A DNA stretch of 10,393 nucleotides. Origin: a bacterium. GTDB taxonomy: Bacteria; Bacteroidota; Ignavibacteria; Kapaibacteriales; UBA961. The translations under genes and the position numbers were made by a program. Within the stretch, counting starts at the first letter, position 1, and each line of letters begins with the position of its first letter. Below the pieces are notes generated by a model. That model saw nothing but the letters and a program-made list of their open reading frames with translations, did not search any database and had not been told where the DNA came from. This document shows, piece by piece, positions 1 to 7,196 of this stretch. The DNA lies in assembly GCA_022844575.1 (NCBI GenBank), contig JALHLL010000117.1, positions 1 to 10,393 on the forward strand, written 5' to 3'.

Positions 1-420
1 TTAACAAAAAGTATAGCTGTTACAAGTAATGACCCTTCGAATCGAGACAGAATTTTATATTTAAAAGCAGATGTTGTTCGTGCATTAGTTATAAGCCCAA
101 GTCAGCATTTTACATTTTCGGATCTTCGTGTAGGAGAAACCGCCGAGTCGAAAATTACTATTAAAAACAACTCTCAATCTCCTATAACTTTGTCCGATTT
201 CCAATTACCCGAAGGTCTTACGATTAATGCTAAACAATCGGTAACAATTAAAGAGGGGACATCGTTTGAGATCGTTGCCAAACTAAGACCTATGAAAAAA
301 GGATATTATAATGGCGAATTAAAGTTAAAAACAAGTACTGATGATTATCCTACATTAAGTCTTCCGGTATATGGTAATGTTCAAGAAAGCACATCTCCTG
401 TTTACCAAAATAACAATTAA
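1..420 (+). CDS. DUF1573-like / choice-of-anchor-D type protein, 3' fragment
   Basis: The reading frame is open from the first base to the TAA at 418-420, giving 139 residues; the true start is upstream of the window. A TTG-initiated 76-residue version from 190 would cut a domain in half and is not the real start. The fragment opens with the end of one repeat (IAVTSNDP, then the strand RILYLKADV) and continues into a second Ig-like beta-sandwich of about 100 residues: FSDLRVGETAESKITIKNN, then alternating hydrophobic strands ending in LPVYGNV. The 'TSNDP...L.L.' pattern is typical of DUF1573 and ASPM/SPD-2/hydin-like repeats, which in Bacteroidota-related bacteria are common in exported proteins. 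The tail is short, polar and ends in Asn, without a T9SS sorting domain. The dps ribosome-binding site overlaps this gene's stop, so the two are probably co-transcribed. Exact function is unknown; an extracytoplasmic location is inferred. Confidence 0.7.
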   Translation, partial: LTKSIAVTSNDPSNRDRILYLKADVVRALVISPSQHFTFSDLRVGETAESKITIKNNSQSPITLSDFQLPEGLTINAKQSVTIKEGTSFEIVAKLRPMKKGYYNGELKLKTSTDDYPTLSLPVYGNVQESTSPVYQNNN

Positions 421-424
421 GGAA
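419..424 (+). promoter_or_regulatory. Ribosome-binding site of dps
   Basis: AAGGAA lies 4 bases before the ATG at 429 and overlaps the TAA of the upstream gene. This fixes the dps start and suggests that dps translation is linked to the preceding gene. Confidence 0.6.
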
Positions 425-428
425 AAAT

Positions 429-896
429 ATGAGAACAAGGATAGGGCTACAAGCGGACAATGCGAAAGAATTATCCGGTTTGTTGAATGATCTACTGGCA
501 AATTTGCAAATATTTTATATGAATGTTCGCGGATTTCACTGGAATATTAAAGGAGATAAATTTTTTGAATTACATCTGAAGTTTGAAGAATTATATAATG
601 ATGTTTTACTAAAAATTGATGAAGTTGCCGAAAGAGTGCTTACACTCGGAAGTACACCCTATCACTCTTTTTCAAACTATATAACATATTCCGATATAAA
701 AGAAATAGGTAATGTGAATGAGGGTAATGAGTGTTTGGCATCAATTGTTGACTCATTTGAAATCTTATTGAAAAAGGAGCGTATATTGTTGGAAAAAGCA
801 GGCTCTTACAGTGATGAAGGAACAAGCTCATTAATGAGCGATTATATACGTGAACAAGAAAAACTTGTGTGGATGTATTCGGCATATCTAAGCTAA
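429..896 (+). CDS. dps: Dps-family ferritin-like DNA-protection protein
   Basis: This 155-residue protein is a Dps-family miniferritin. The family forms 12-subunit shells that oxidise Fe(II), usually with hydrogen peroxide, and store ferric iron in the cytoplasm; some members also bind DNA. The inter-subunit ferroxidase residues are all present at canonical spacing: His37 (in HWNIKG), His49, Glu53, Asp64 and Glu68 (DEVAER). Positions 37/49/53/64/68 match the 51/63/67/78/82 pattern of E. coli Dps, with Glu replacing Asp at the third position, which many Dps proteins also have. Length is normal for the family. The N-terminus is short with only a few basic residues (MRTR), so DNA binding through an N-terminal tail is uncertain. 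The gene follows the DUF1573-like gene by 8 bases and is followed by a 75-base AT-rich gap in which I see no hairpin terminator, so readthrough into porZ is possible. Oxidative-stress or starvation control is expected from the family, but I recognise no operator here. Confidence 0.93.
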   Translation: MRTRIGLQADNAKELSGLLNDLLANLQIFYMNVRGFHWNIKGDKFFELHLKFEELYNDVLLKIDEVAERVLTLGSTPYHSFSNYITYSDIKEIGNVNEGNECLASIVDSFEILLKKERILLEKAGSYSDEGTSSLMSDYIREQEKLVWMYSAYLS

Positions 897-971
897 TTTT
901 ATAAACTTATATTTTTATTATGGATCATTGGTACCAGTAATTTTTTTTATTTTAATTATTGAGCGGTAACT

Positions 972-3236
972 ATGCAGCGTACCTTATCCGTAATGTTTGT
1001 CATTATTTGGGGCTATTTAACTCCACTTTATTCACAAGTGCGGCTCGACTCGTGGCGTTCGCATTCATCAATGAATATTGCTTCTGATGTAACTGTTGAT
1101 GATAAAGGAAATTATTGGGTTTCAACTTCCGGCGGAGTATTTAAATATAATCCTGTTGAGAGCGAGTTTGAAGAATTTCGTAATATCGGCGCATTGACTT
1201 CCATTAACTGCACCTCGATAGAGTATGACGAGATATCCCATCGTTTATATGTCGGTTCTGATAATGGTGACATTGATATTTTGGATAATTCAGGGAATTG
1301 GACCCACATAACAGATATTCGTTTTGCAAAAAATCTAACGAAAAAAAGAATAAATGGTTTCCTATTTACAAACAATAAGATGTTTATTGCAGGGGATTTC
1401 GGACTGATTGACTACTCTTATGAAGGCGCCCCGGGAACATATGCGCAGAGATTGGGGAGTTTTTCACAACAGACTGAAGTAAAACAATTACTGAAATGGA
1501 ATGATACCTTGGTTGCGGTTACGCCTGTCGGGATTGCCCTTACTCCGATTGTTAACAACTCATTAGGAGATCCATCGACGTGGAGGAATATTACAATCTC
1601 GGAAGGTCTGATTTCTAATGATTGCCATTCAGCTGCAGTACTGAACGACTCTTTATATATAGGACATAATTGGGGAATAAGTTCATATAAAAACGGCATT
1701 GTGAAAAGATCTTTAAAAATTAATGAGCAGAATAGTCTTGATAAAATCTTAAAAATAGATACTGATAACACCTCAATTATTTATTCCAATGTTTTTTTTC
1801 TGCAACGTTTGAATTCCGACCGAATAAGCGGATCAAGTTTTAACCCGTTTTCGGAACATAAAACCATTGTAAAAAACGGAACAGTTTTTTTATTTGCTTT
1901 ATACACACAGAATGGTGGCATCGGAATTCAGAAAGGCGATAAACAGGAAAAATTTGTACCGGTAACTCCTTATGCGAATTTATTTACTTCCTTAAGTGTC
2001 GATACGCGTGGAATTCTATGGGCTTCAGGTGATAGAGATAGAGGAACAGGTAGTTATGCTTTACGTAATGGTGAATGGAAAAACTATCATCCTTCCATTA
2101 GAAAAGATATAACAGAGGATGCGGCTTATAAAGTGGCAACTTTTTCCGATGGTAGTATTTGGCTTGGCAGTTGGGGAGGGGGGATAACGAAAGTTCTTGA
2201 AAAAGGTGACGATTTTGAATTTACGCGTTACACAAACGCAAATAGTCCTCTTGTTGGTTTGAAAGGAGGTGAGGGGTTTGTAGTGACTGGTATTGCAGCA
2301 AAGGATAATGAAAATACGACATGGGTACCGACATTTGCCGGTGAGAGCGAAGGACCTTTACTTGTGGCTTTTAGAGAAGATGGTAATCATAAGGGCTTTT
2401 TTGCACCTTTGATAATGCGTAAAAGAAGTTTTACCGAGATTGCAGTTGATTTATCAGATACAAAGTGGTTTGTAAGCAGGGATGATGACGGAATGGGGTA
2501 TTTTAATGAAAAAAATACATTTGATAATACGAATGACGATATATGGGGATTGTTGAATACAAGTAATTCAGGATTATTGGATAATAATCCGAGTTGTCTT
2601 GCTGTTGACAAAAACGGGGTATTGTGGGTAGGGACAAGTGCCGGAATCAATGTAATTTACAACACATCAAATGCATCAAGGTCAGGTGGAAAAGTTACTG
2701 TGTCTAAATTGCAAACAGTTACTAATCAAGTGGTTCGTGATATAGCCGTCGATGCGGTCAATAATAAGTGGGTAGCTACTAACCAGGGGGTTTTTGTGCT
2801 TAATGATGATGGTTCGGAAGTACTATCAATTATTAATACAAGTAATGCTCCTTTGGTTTCCAATGATATCAAAGCAATTGCCCTTGACGATAATACAGGT
2901 AAGGTGTATTTCGGAACTGAACAGGGCTTGTCGGAAGCTACCTCACTTTCAGTATCTCCGTTACAGGATTATGATATTTCCGTTTATCCGCAACCATATA
3001 ACCCTGAAAAAGATGCCGAGTTAGTTATTGAGGGATTGAGTGAAAACTCATCGGTGCATATTGTAACAATAGACGGAAGAAAAGTACGAACCCTATCAAC
3101 AAAAAGTAGAAAAACTGTTTGGGATGGTAAGGATAATGATGGAAAATTTGTTCAGACGGGGGTTTATTTATTGAACGGAGTGTCTTCCTCGAATGATAAA
3201 TCAGGTGTAACAAAGATTGCCGTGAATAGAAAATGA
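972..3236 (+). CDS. porZ: PorZ-like type IX secretion system surface protein (two-propeller protein with C-terminal sorting-like domain)
   Basis: This 754-residue protein begins with a signal peptide (basic MQR, hydrophobic core, likely cleavage near residue 22 after YSQ). It continues with WRSHSS, then a string of beta-propeller blade motifs of the form 'W/YV.T..G': near YWVSTSGGVFKY, LYVGSDNGDIDIL, MFIAGDFGLID, LYIGHNWGISSY, IWLGSWGGGITKV, LWVGTSAGINVIY, KWVATNQGVFVL and VYFGTEQGLSE. The last ~91 residues (664-754) form a T9SS type A/FlgD-like domain: VYPQPYNP, then DGRKVR, WDGKDNDGKFVQTGVYLL, ending in KIAVNRK. Order and length agree with PorZ (about 776 residues in Porphyromonas gingivalis), a surface component of the T9SS attachment complex that helps supply A-LPS for anchoring cargo. 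The N-terminal motif order (ALTSINCTSIEYD, NGDIDIL, KRINGF) also fits PorZ as I remember it. The start ATG has only a weak SD. The stop overlaps ruvX by 4 bases (ATGA). An alternative call is a generic two-component-regulator-type propeller exported by T9SS. Confidence 0.78.
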   Translation: MQRTLSVMFVIIWGYLTPLYSQVRLDSWRSHSSMNIASDVTVDDKGNYWVSTSGGVFKYNPVESEFEEFRNIGALTSINCTSIEYDEISHRLYVGSDNGDIDILDNSGNWTHITDIRFAKNLTKKRINGFLFTNNKMFIAGDFGLIDYSYEGAPGTYAQRLGSFSQQTEVKQLLKWNDTLVAVTPVGIALTPIVNNSLGDPSTWRNITISEGLISNDCHSAAVLNDSLYIGHNWGISSYKNGIVKRSLKINEQNSLDKILKIDTDNTSIIYSNVFFLQRLNSDRISGSSFNPFSEHKTIVKNGTVFLFALYTQNGGIGIQKGDKQEKFVPVTPYANLFTSLSVDTRGILWASGDRDRGTGSYALRNGEWKNYHPSIRKDITEDAAYKVATFSDGSIWLGSWGGGITKVLEKGDDFEFTRYTNANSPLVGLKGGEGFVVTGIAAKDNENTTWVPTFAGESEGPLLVAFREDGNHKGFFAPLIMRKRSFTEIAVDLSDTKWFVSRDDDGMGYFNEKNTFDNTNDDIWGLLNTSNSGLLDNNPSCLAVDKNGVLWVGTSAGINVIYNTSNASRSGGKVTVSKLQTVTNQVVRDIAVDAVNNKWVATNQGVFVLNDDGSEVLSIINTSNAPLVSNDIKAIALDDNTGKVYFGTEQGLSEATSLSVSPLQDYDISVYPQPYNPEKDAELVIEGLSENSSVHIVTIDGRKVRTLSTKSRKTVWDGKDNDGKFVQTGVYLLNGVSSSNDKSGVTKIAVNRK
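2262..2272 (+). promoter_or_regulatory. Internal full-length Shine-Dalgarno match inside porZ
   Basis: AAAGGAGGTGA contains the full complement of the 16S 3' end (AAGGAGGTGA) and is much stronger than any start-proximal SD in this window. An in-frame GTG (Val438 of PorZ) begins at 2283, 13 bases after AGGAGG, which is longer than optimal. The match encodes Lys-Gly-Gly-Glu, so it may be a by-product of Gly-Gly codons. Internal initiation or ribosome pausing is possible but unproven. Confidence 0.25.
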
Positions 3237-3676
3237 GCATTACGCTGAATGGAAAGCGGCTTGCAGCACTTGATATCGGTACAAAGCGCATCGGCTATGC
3301 AACTTGTGACGAACATCATATTGCCATAACTCCACGTTTATTTTTTGATGCGACAAAAAAAGATATTTTTTCAATTATTAGAGATCGCTGTATTTCCGAT
3401 GAAATTGGTGCTTTAATTGTCGGAATACCATTATCTCATGATGACGAGTTAACTGCAATGGCAAAATTGATAAAACAGTTTTGCGAAGGATTAAGAGAAA
3501 CATTATCAATTCCGATTATTGAATATGATGAGGCATTCTCCACTATTCACGCATTTCAGACAATGGCTATAGTCGGGAATTCGCGAAAAAAAAGAAGAGA
3601 AAAGGGGCAAAAAGATATGGTAGCCGCAGCTGTTATACTTCGTAATTTTATTGAAGAGCTAAAGCAGAAAAAATGA
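3233..3676 (+). CDS. ruvX: RuvX/YqgF-family putative Holliday-junction resolvase / 16S rRNA-processing nuclease
   Basis: This 147-residue RNase H-fold protein has the YqgF signature motifs. They are the first strand ALDIGTKRIGYA with catalytic Asp14, the LIVGIPL strand-turn (residues 61-67), the DEAFST motif with Asp99-Glu100, and a C-terminal Asp128 in KDMVAAAVIL, equivalent to the family's 'DA.AA..IL'. Length matches the usual 135-150. The family is known for 5'-end maturation of 16S rRNA in E. coli and for Holliday-junction resolution in some bacteria; which applies here cannot be told from sequence. The segment between the DE motif and Asp128 is unusually basic (RKKRREKGQK, residues 118-127), consistent with nucleic-acid contact. 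Its ATG overlaps the porZ stop (ATGA, 3233-3236) and its TGA overlaps the lolD ATG, so translational coupling on both sides is likely; there is no clear SD of its own. Confidence 0.88.
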   Translation: MSITLNGKRLAALDIGTKRIGYATCDEHHIAITPRLFFDATKKDIFSIIRDRCISDEIGALIVGIPLSHDDELTAMAKLIKQFCEGLRETLSIPIIEYDEAFSTIHAFQTMAIVGNSRKKRREKGQKDMVAAAVILRNFIEELKQKK

Positions 3677-4359
3677 GTTTTATACTATCGGCTTCAGGAA
3701 TTACAAAAAGTTATTCATTAGATAAAAGCGGCGACAGACCTGTACTTTCGGGAGTGGAGTTCGAATCGCAAAAGGGAGAGTTTGTTGCTCTCGTTGGTCC
3801 ATCGGGAGCCGGAAAAAGCACATTGCTTCATATTATAGGTTTTCTCGATAAGCCCGATTCCGGTGATGTTAAATATTCATTCGATGAAAAACAGTTACAG
3901 TATTCTGCTTTGACAAAAAAGGAAATTACGGAGATCCGAAATAAAAAAATCGGGTTTGTATTTCAATTTCATCATTTATTACCCGAATTTTCAGCAATAG
4001 AAAATGTAATGATGCCCGGTCTTTTGGCAGGTTTTCCGGTCGCTTCAATAAGAAAATCCGCTAAGGAATTAATGGAAAGAGTTGGGGTAGGGCACAGATT
4101 AGATCATAAACCTTCTGAACTTTCAGGTGGCGAGCAACAAAGAATTGCAATTGCGCGTGCCTTAATAAATAGACCTCAATTACTGTTAGCTGATGAACCG
4201 ACAGGCAACTTGGATACGGCGAACACAGTTTCAGTATTGGAATTATTGAAGAATCTACGCCATGAGTATAATCTGACATGCATAATTGCAACTCATAGTA
4301 ATCAAGTTGCGGATTTGGCTGATAGGGTTCTTACAATGAAGGACGGAAAAATTGTGTAA
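3673..4359 (+). CDS. lolD: ABC transporter ATPase, LolD type (lipoprotein release)
   Basis: This 228-residue ABC ATPase has every catalytic motif. Walker A is GPSGAGKST (42-50), the Q-loop is Q98 in FQFHHLLPEFSAIENV, the signature is LSGGEQQRIA (150-159), Walker B is LLLADEP with Glu175, the D-loop is GNLD, and the switch is His208 in ATHS. The FQFHHLLPEF stretch after the Q-loop is characteristic of LolD within the LolD/MacB/FtsE group. LolD powers LolC/E-type permeases that extract outer-membrane-bound lipoproteins from the inner membrane. No permease gene lies in this window, so the partner must be encoded elsewhere, or the protein serves another MacB-like permease. The ATG overlaps the ruvX stop (ATGA, 3673-3676). 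The TAA is 2 bases from the stop of the convergent minus-strand gene, with no room for a separate terminator. Confidence 0.87.
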   Translation: MSFILSASGITKSYSLDKSGDRPVLSGVEFESQKGEFVALVGPSGAGKSTLLHIIGFLDKPDSGDVKYSFDEKQLQYSALTKKEITEIRNKKIGFVFQFHHLLPEFSAIENVMMPGLLAGFPVASIRKSAKELMERVGVGHRLDHKPSELSGGEQQRIAIARALINRPQLLLADEPTGNLDTANTVSVLELLKNLRHEYNLTCIIATHSNQVADLADRVLTMKDGKIV

Positions 4360-4361
4360 AA

Positions 4362-5240
4362 TCAAGGAATAAACTTCTGTATTGTTTTCTTCAATTTGCT
4401 ATACCATACTTTAGGATATTTCATTGAGACAGCAAGTTTATATGCCCCACTTGTTGAATACCACCGATAATTCCTTTTTTCCCAACGTTCATCCGGTTGA
4501 AAATGTATTTTCTCCAAATACGTGTCTGCAAGATTAGGACTTGATATTAACTCTTGTAGTGAATAAGGATAACATATATTTGCCATAGCATCACATACAA
4601 CCCATTTATTTTCTTCTTTCAGTTTTACTTCGCAAACCGTATGTGTATCCCATTTCGATTCGCCTCTACCGAAAGGTAATCCTTCCATTCTGAATGTTAC
4701 CACTTTTGCCTCGAGACCAAAGTTTTCTGCAAGAAAGCGCGCTGCTCTGGAACTACTTCCGCAAAGACCGTAACCGTCTTTCAGTATTCGGTATCCGTCT
4801 TGTTTATCGTTATCTTGTTCGGGGTTTATATGTGTATAGCAAAACCAAGCGATTTGTTGTACTCTTTCCCAATCACTTTGTATTTTTTGAAAATATGGGA
4901 AATTCTTTTTGTTCGAATCTGAAAAGAAAAGAAAACCTCTTTCTTTAAGAAATGTATGTGTAGAATCGGGTAGGATAGAATCTTTATCACCTATAACAAT
5001 AGTGCAGTCTTTCGATAATATCATTAAGTCTAACTGTTCGATAAGCATACTGAGATTCGAGGGAGAGCATATTATACAATCATAAAGAGTGTTGTTATTC
5101 GCAGCATTTTGTATTACTTGAGTTTCAATAAGATATTGACGGAGCTTTTCAGTAAAATCTGTATTTTCAAAATTAAGGATTAATATACTCGTTTTTAACG
5201 GAGGAATTGCCTTGAAAATGTCTCTGCTATTTGTCATCAT
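4362..5240 (-). CDS. Transglutaminase-like (papain-fold) domain protein with unassigned N-terminal region
   Basis: This 292-residue protein has no signal peptide or obvious membrane segment and is probably cytoplasmic. Residues about 125-222 are transglutaminase-like. A complete candidate Cys-His-Asp triad is visible: Cys160 in YGLCGSSSRAARFL, His200 in WDTHTVCEV and Asp217 in WVVCDAM. The family includes proteases, amidases and cross-linking enzymes acting on peptide or amide bonds, and the substrate cannot be inferred. Residues about 15-107 look like a separate alpha/beta unit: ILILNF, a helix, YDCIICS, a helix, then CTIVIGD and FLKERGFLFFS. That order loosely recalls the second half of a Rossmann-like methyltransferase, but I see no SAM-binding glycine loop. 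The C-terminal ~70 residues are aromatic and basic (KLKKTIQKFIP end). Two adjacent ATGs (5240, 5237) are possible starts, with no clear SD for either. The gene stands alone, convergent with lolD and downstream of the rpsP terminator. Confidence 0.7.
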   Translation of the reverse strand: MMTNSRDIFKAIPPLKTSILILNFENTDFTEKLRQYLIETQVIQNAANNNTLYDCIICSPSNLSMLIEQLDLMILSKDCTIVIGDKDSILPDSTHTFLKERGFLFFSDSNKKNFPYFQKIQSDWERVQQIAWFCYTHINPEQDNDKQDGYRILKDGYGLCGSSSRAARFLAENFGLEAKVVTFRMEGLPFGRGESKWDTHTVCEVKLKEENKWVVCDAMANICYPYSLQELISSPNLADTYLEKIHFQPDERWEKRNYRWYSTSGAYKLAVSMKYPKVWYSKLKKTIQKFIP

Positions 5241-5277
5241 ACAAGTTTACATTTGTTCATTTCATTCACGAAAGGGA

Positions 5278-5303
5278 GAATACATACTCTACATTGAATA
5301 CAT
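5278..5303. repeat. Short direct repeat upstream of the transglutaminase-like gene
   Basis: GAATACAT occurs at 5278-5285 and again at 5296-5303, start-to-start distance 18 bases, in the gap between the minus-strand gene start at 5240 and the rpsP terminator. It could be a tandem regulator site for the downstream gene, but eight bases in AT-rich DNA can recur by chance. The remainder of 5241-5330 shows no other recognisable element. Confidence 0.2.
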
Positions 5304-5330
5304 GACGAATATGTTTCGGAAAAAATGAAA

Positions 5331-5359
5331 GAAGCGAATCCAGCTAATGGATTCGCTTC
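5331..5359 (-). terminator. Rho-independent terminator of ffh-rpsP
   Basis: A perfect 12-bp inverted repeat (GAAGCGAATCCA at 5331-5342, TGGATTCGCTTC at 5348-5359) encloses a 5-base loop. Read on the minus strand, the hairpin follows the rpsP stop by about 30 bases and is followed by TTTCATTTTTT (5320-5330), a good U-tract. The plus-strand side is also T-rich (TTATTTTC), so it may act in both directions, though no plus-strand gene ends nearby. Confidence 0.9.
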
Positions 5360-5389
5360 TTATTTTCATTCAAGAATACGATCGTGTTA

Positions 5390-5785
5390 TTATTCCGTTT
5401 TAGCTGCCGCAGCCGTTTTTTTGGCTTTGCGCACTTTGCGTTTTTCTTTATTGAGTGCATATCGTTTTGCTACATTGGCTTTATGTTTTTCAACCGAAGC
5501 TTCTATTTCTTCGGCGGCAACATTTTTAAAACCAAGATGACGGCGCAATAAAACGCCATCATAGCTTAATAATGATTGCACAACATCAGTAGGTTGTGCA
5601 CCATTACTTAACCAGTAGATAGCACGGCTGTGATCTACACTGATTGTTGAAGGAGTCGTTAAGGGATTGAAATATCCGATACGTTCGATAAATGCACCGT
5701 CACGGCGAGTGCGACCGTCAACAGCGACAATATCGTAAAACGCTGCTTTTTTACGTCCTTTGCGACGTAAACGTAATTTAACCAT
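5390..5785 (-). CDS. rpsP: Small-subunit ribosomal protein bS16
   Basis: This 131-residue protein begins with the bS16 core (MVKLRLRRKGRKKAAFYDIV, then DGAFIERIGYFNP and DHSRAIYWLSNGAQPTDVV). bS16 binds 16S rRNA and helps assemble the body of the 30S subunit. The core is about 80-90 residues, as in most bacteria. It is followed by a ~45-residue helical, Lys/Ala-rich tail (KEKRKVRKAKKTAAAAKTE end), and such extensions are common in Bacteroidota-lineage bS16. The start is supported by AGGG 7 bases upstream. The gene lies 42 bases after ffh on the same strand, with no terminator between, and is probably expressed from the ffh promoter. The rimM-trmD-rplS genes that often follow rpsP are absent: a strong terminator and an unrelated gene come next. 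Confidence 0.96.
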   Translation of the reverse strand: MVKLRLRRKGRKKAAFYDIVAVDGRTRRDGAFIERIGYFNPLTTPSTISVDHSRAIYWLSNGAQPTDVVQSLLSYDGVLLRRHLGFKNVAAEEIEASVEKHKANVAKRYALNKEKRKVRKAKKTAAAAKTE

Positions 5786-5792
5786 TGAGATA

Positions 5793-5796
5793 CCCT
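5793..5796 (-). promoter_or_regulatory. Ribosome-binding site of rpsP
   Basis: On the minus strand AGGG lies 7 bases before the ATG at 5785. It is a modest SD but is correctly spaced and supports this start. Confidence 0.45.
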
Positions 5797-5827
5797 ACTC
5801 TGGTTTATGTAAATAAAATCCGGTATT

Positions 5828-7165
5828 TCAGCGTCTGAAACCGGTTGGCATTTTGAAATTGCGCATCTTTTGCGCCATATTTCCTTTTGTCATCATCTTC
5901 ATCATTTTTTGCATGTCTTCAAATTGTTTGAGAAGACGATTGACATCTTGAATGGAAGATCCGCTTCCGATAGCGATACGACGACGACGTGAGCCGTTTA
6001 TGATTTTCGGATTAGATCTTTCATCTTTTGTCATTGAAAAAATGATGGCTTCTACTTTCGAGAATGCTTTGTCATCAACTTGTACATTACGCATTGCGGA
6101 ATCCATACCCGGAATCATACCGAGCAAATCCTTCAATGAACCCATACGTTTGATAACTTTTAACTGCTCAAGAAAATCCTGAAGATTAAATTCATTTTTA
6201 CGGATTTTCTCTTCTAATTTCGCTGCTTCTTTTTCATCTATTTCAGACTGCGCTTTTTCCACAAGGGTAAGAATATCACCCATACCCAAAATACGTGAAG
6301 CAATACGTTCGGGGTGGAAAAGTTCAAGCGCATCAATTTTTTCACCGATACCGACAAATTTAATCGGTTTACCGACGACAGTTCTTATGGAAAGTGCAGC
6401 ACCTCCGCGTGTATCACCATCAAGTTTGGTAAGTACAACACCTGTAAGACTTAATCGCTCATGAAATGCTTTTGCAGTATTAACAGCATCCTGTCCTGTC
6501 ATCGAATCGCACACAAATAATGTTTCGACAGGTGTAAGAAGTTTGGAAATATCCTCAACCTCTTGCATCATCTCTTCATCAATTGTTAAACGACCTGCCG
6601 TATCCACAATGATTACATCACGATTGTATTTACGGGCATGTGCTAATGATTCACTTGCAATTTGTCTCGGATTAGCATTCTCAAGAGTGAAAACAGGTAC
6701 ATTCGCTTGTTGCCCCAATACTTTTAACTGTTCAATAGCAGCAGGGCGATAGATATCGGCAGCAACTAAAAGGGGTTGACGACCTTTTTTCTTTAAGAAT
6801 GTTGAAAGTTTACCGCAAAATGTCGTCTTACCGGAACCTTGCAATCCGGCTACAAGAATTATTGTCGGGCCCGAACGTGCATAAATGAGTTCACTCTTTT
6901 GAGCTCCCATCAGTTCTACAAGCTCATCGTACACAATCTTTACGATAAGTTGACCGGGTAAAAGATTACCTTTTACTTCCATACCTACCGCTTTGTTCTT
7001 AATATCCTCAATAAACTTTTTCACTACGTTAAAGTTTACGTCAGCATCAAGAAGAGCAGTGCGGATTTCTTTTATCGCTTCATCTATATTCTCTTCAGTA
7101 ATTTTCGCCTGACCACGCATTTTTTTGAGCGCGAGTTCAAGTCGTGACTGTAGTGATTCAAACAT
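5828..7165 (-). CDS. ffh: Signal recognition particle protein Ffh (SRP54 GTPase)
   Basis: This 445-residue protein is the full-length Ffh subunit of the signal recognition particle. With 4.5S RNA it binds hydrophobic signal sequences on ribosomes and delivers them to FtsY at the membrane. The order is an N-domain helical bundle (about 1-90), then the G domain: P-loop GLQGSGKT (107-114), DTAGR (188-192), TKLDGDTRGG (246-255). The Met-rich M domain (about 330-445) contains PGM, then GSRRRRIAIGSG (391-402), the conserved RNA-binding segment, and the QKMMKMMTKGNM Met cluster. Nothing is missing or disrupted. The start ATG is the first of the conserved MFESL N-terminus; the SD is weak, but a good promoter lies about 30 bases upstream. 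The gene is divergent from the J-domain gene and precedes rpsP. ffh-rpsP adjacency is common in bacteria. Confidence 0.97.
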   Translation of the reverse strand: MFESLQSRLELALKKMRGQAKITEENIDEAIKEIRTALLDADVNFNVVKKFIEDIKNKAVGMEVKGNLLPGQLIVKIVYDELVELMGAQKSELIYARSGPTIILVAGLQGSGKTTFCGKLSTFLKKKGRQPLLVAADIYRPAAIEQLKVLGQQANVPVFTLENANPRQIASESLAHARKYNRDVIIVDTAGRLTIDEEMMQEVEDISKLLTPVETLFVCDSMTGQDAVNTAKAFHERLSLTGVVLTKLDGDTRGGAALSIRTVVGKPIKFVGIGEKIDALELFHPERIASRILGMGDILTLVEKAQSEIDEKEAAKLEEKIRKNEFNLQDFLEQLKVIKRMGSLKDLLGMIPGMDSAMRNVQVDDKAFSKVEAIIFSMTKDERSNPKIINGSRRRRIAIGSGSSIQDVNRLLKQFEDMQKMMKMMTKGNMAQKMRNFKMPTGFRR

Positions 7166-7196
7166 CGTTACTTATGGATTTTTCGTACAAAGAACA

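Noticed and set aside
190..420. 76-residue TTG-initiated ORF as a complete gene
   Set aside because: The frame is open to base 1 and encodes the preceding half of the same beta-sandwich, so this is the tail of a longer gene.
920..940. Six-codon ORF (MDHWYQ) between dps and porZ
   Set aside because: There is no ribosome-binding site, no repeated regulatory codons and no accompanying attenuator hairpin; probably chance.
3586..3593. Run of eight A residues in ruvX as a programmed frameshift site
   Set aside because: The zero frame continues into conserved VAAAVIL sequence with Asp128; the -1 product is short and I see no stimulatory hairpin.
5325..5540. Plus-strand ORF over rpsP and its terminator
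   Set aside because: It runs antisense through the hairpin and the bS16 gene and has no protein-family features.
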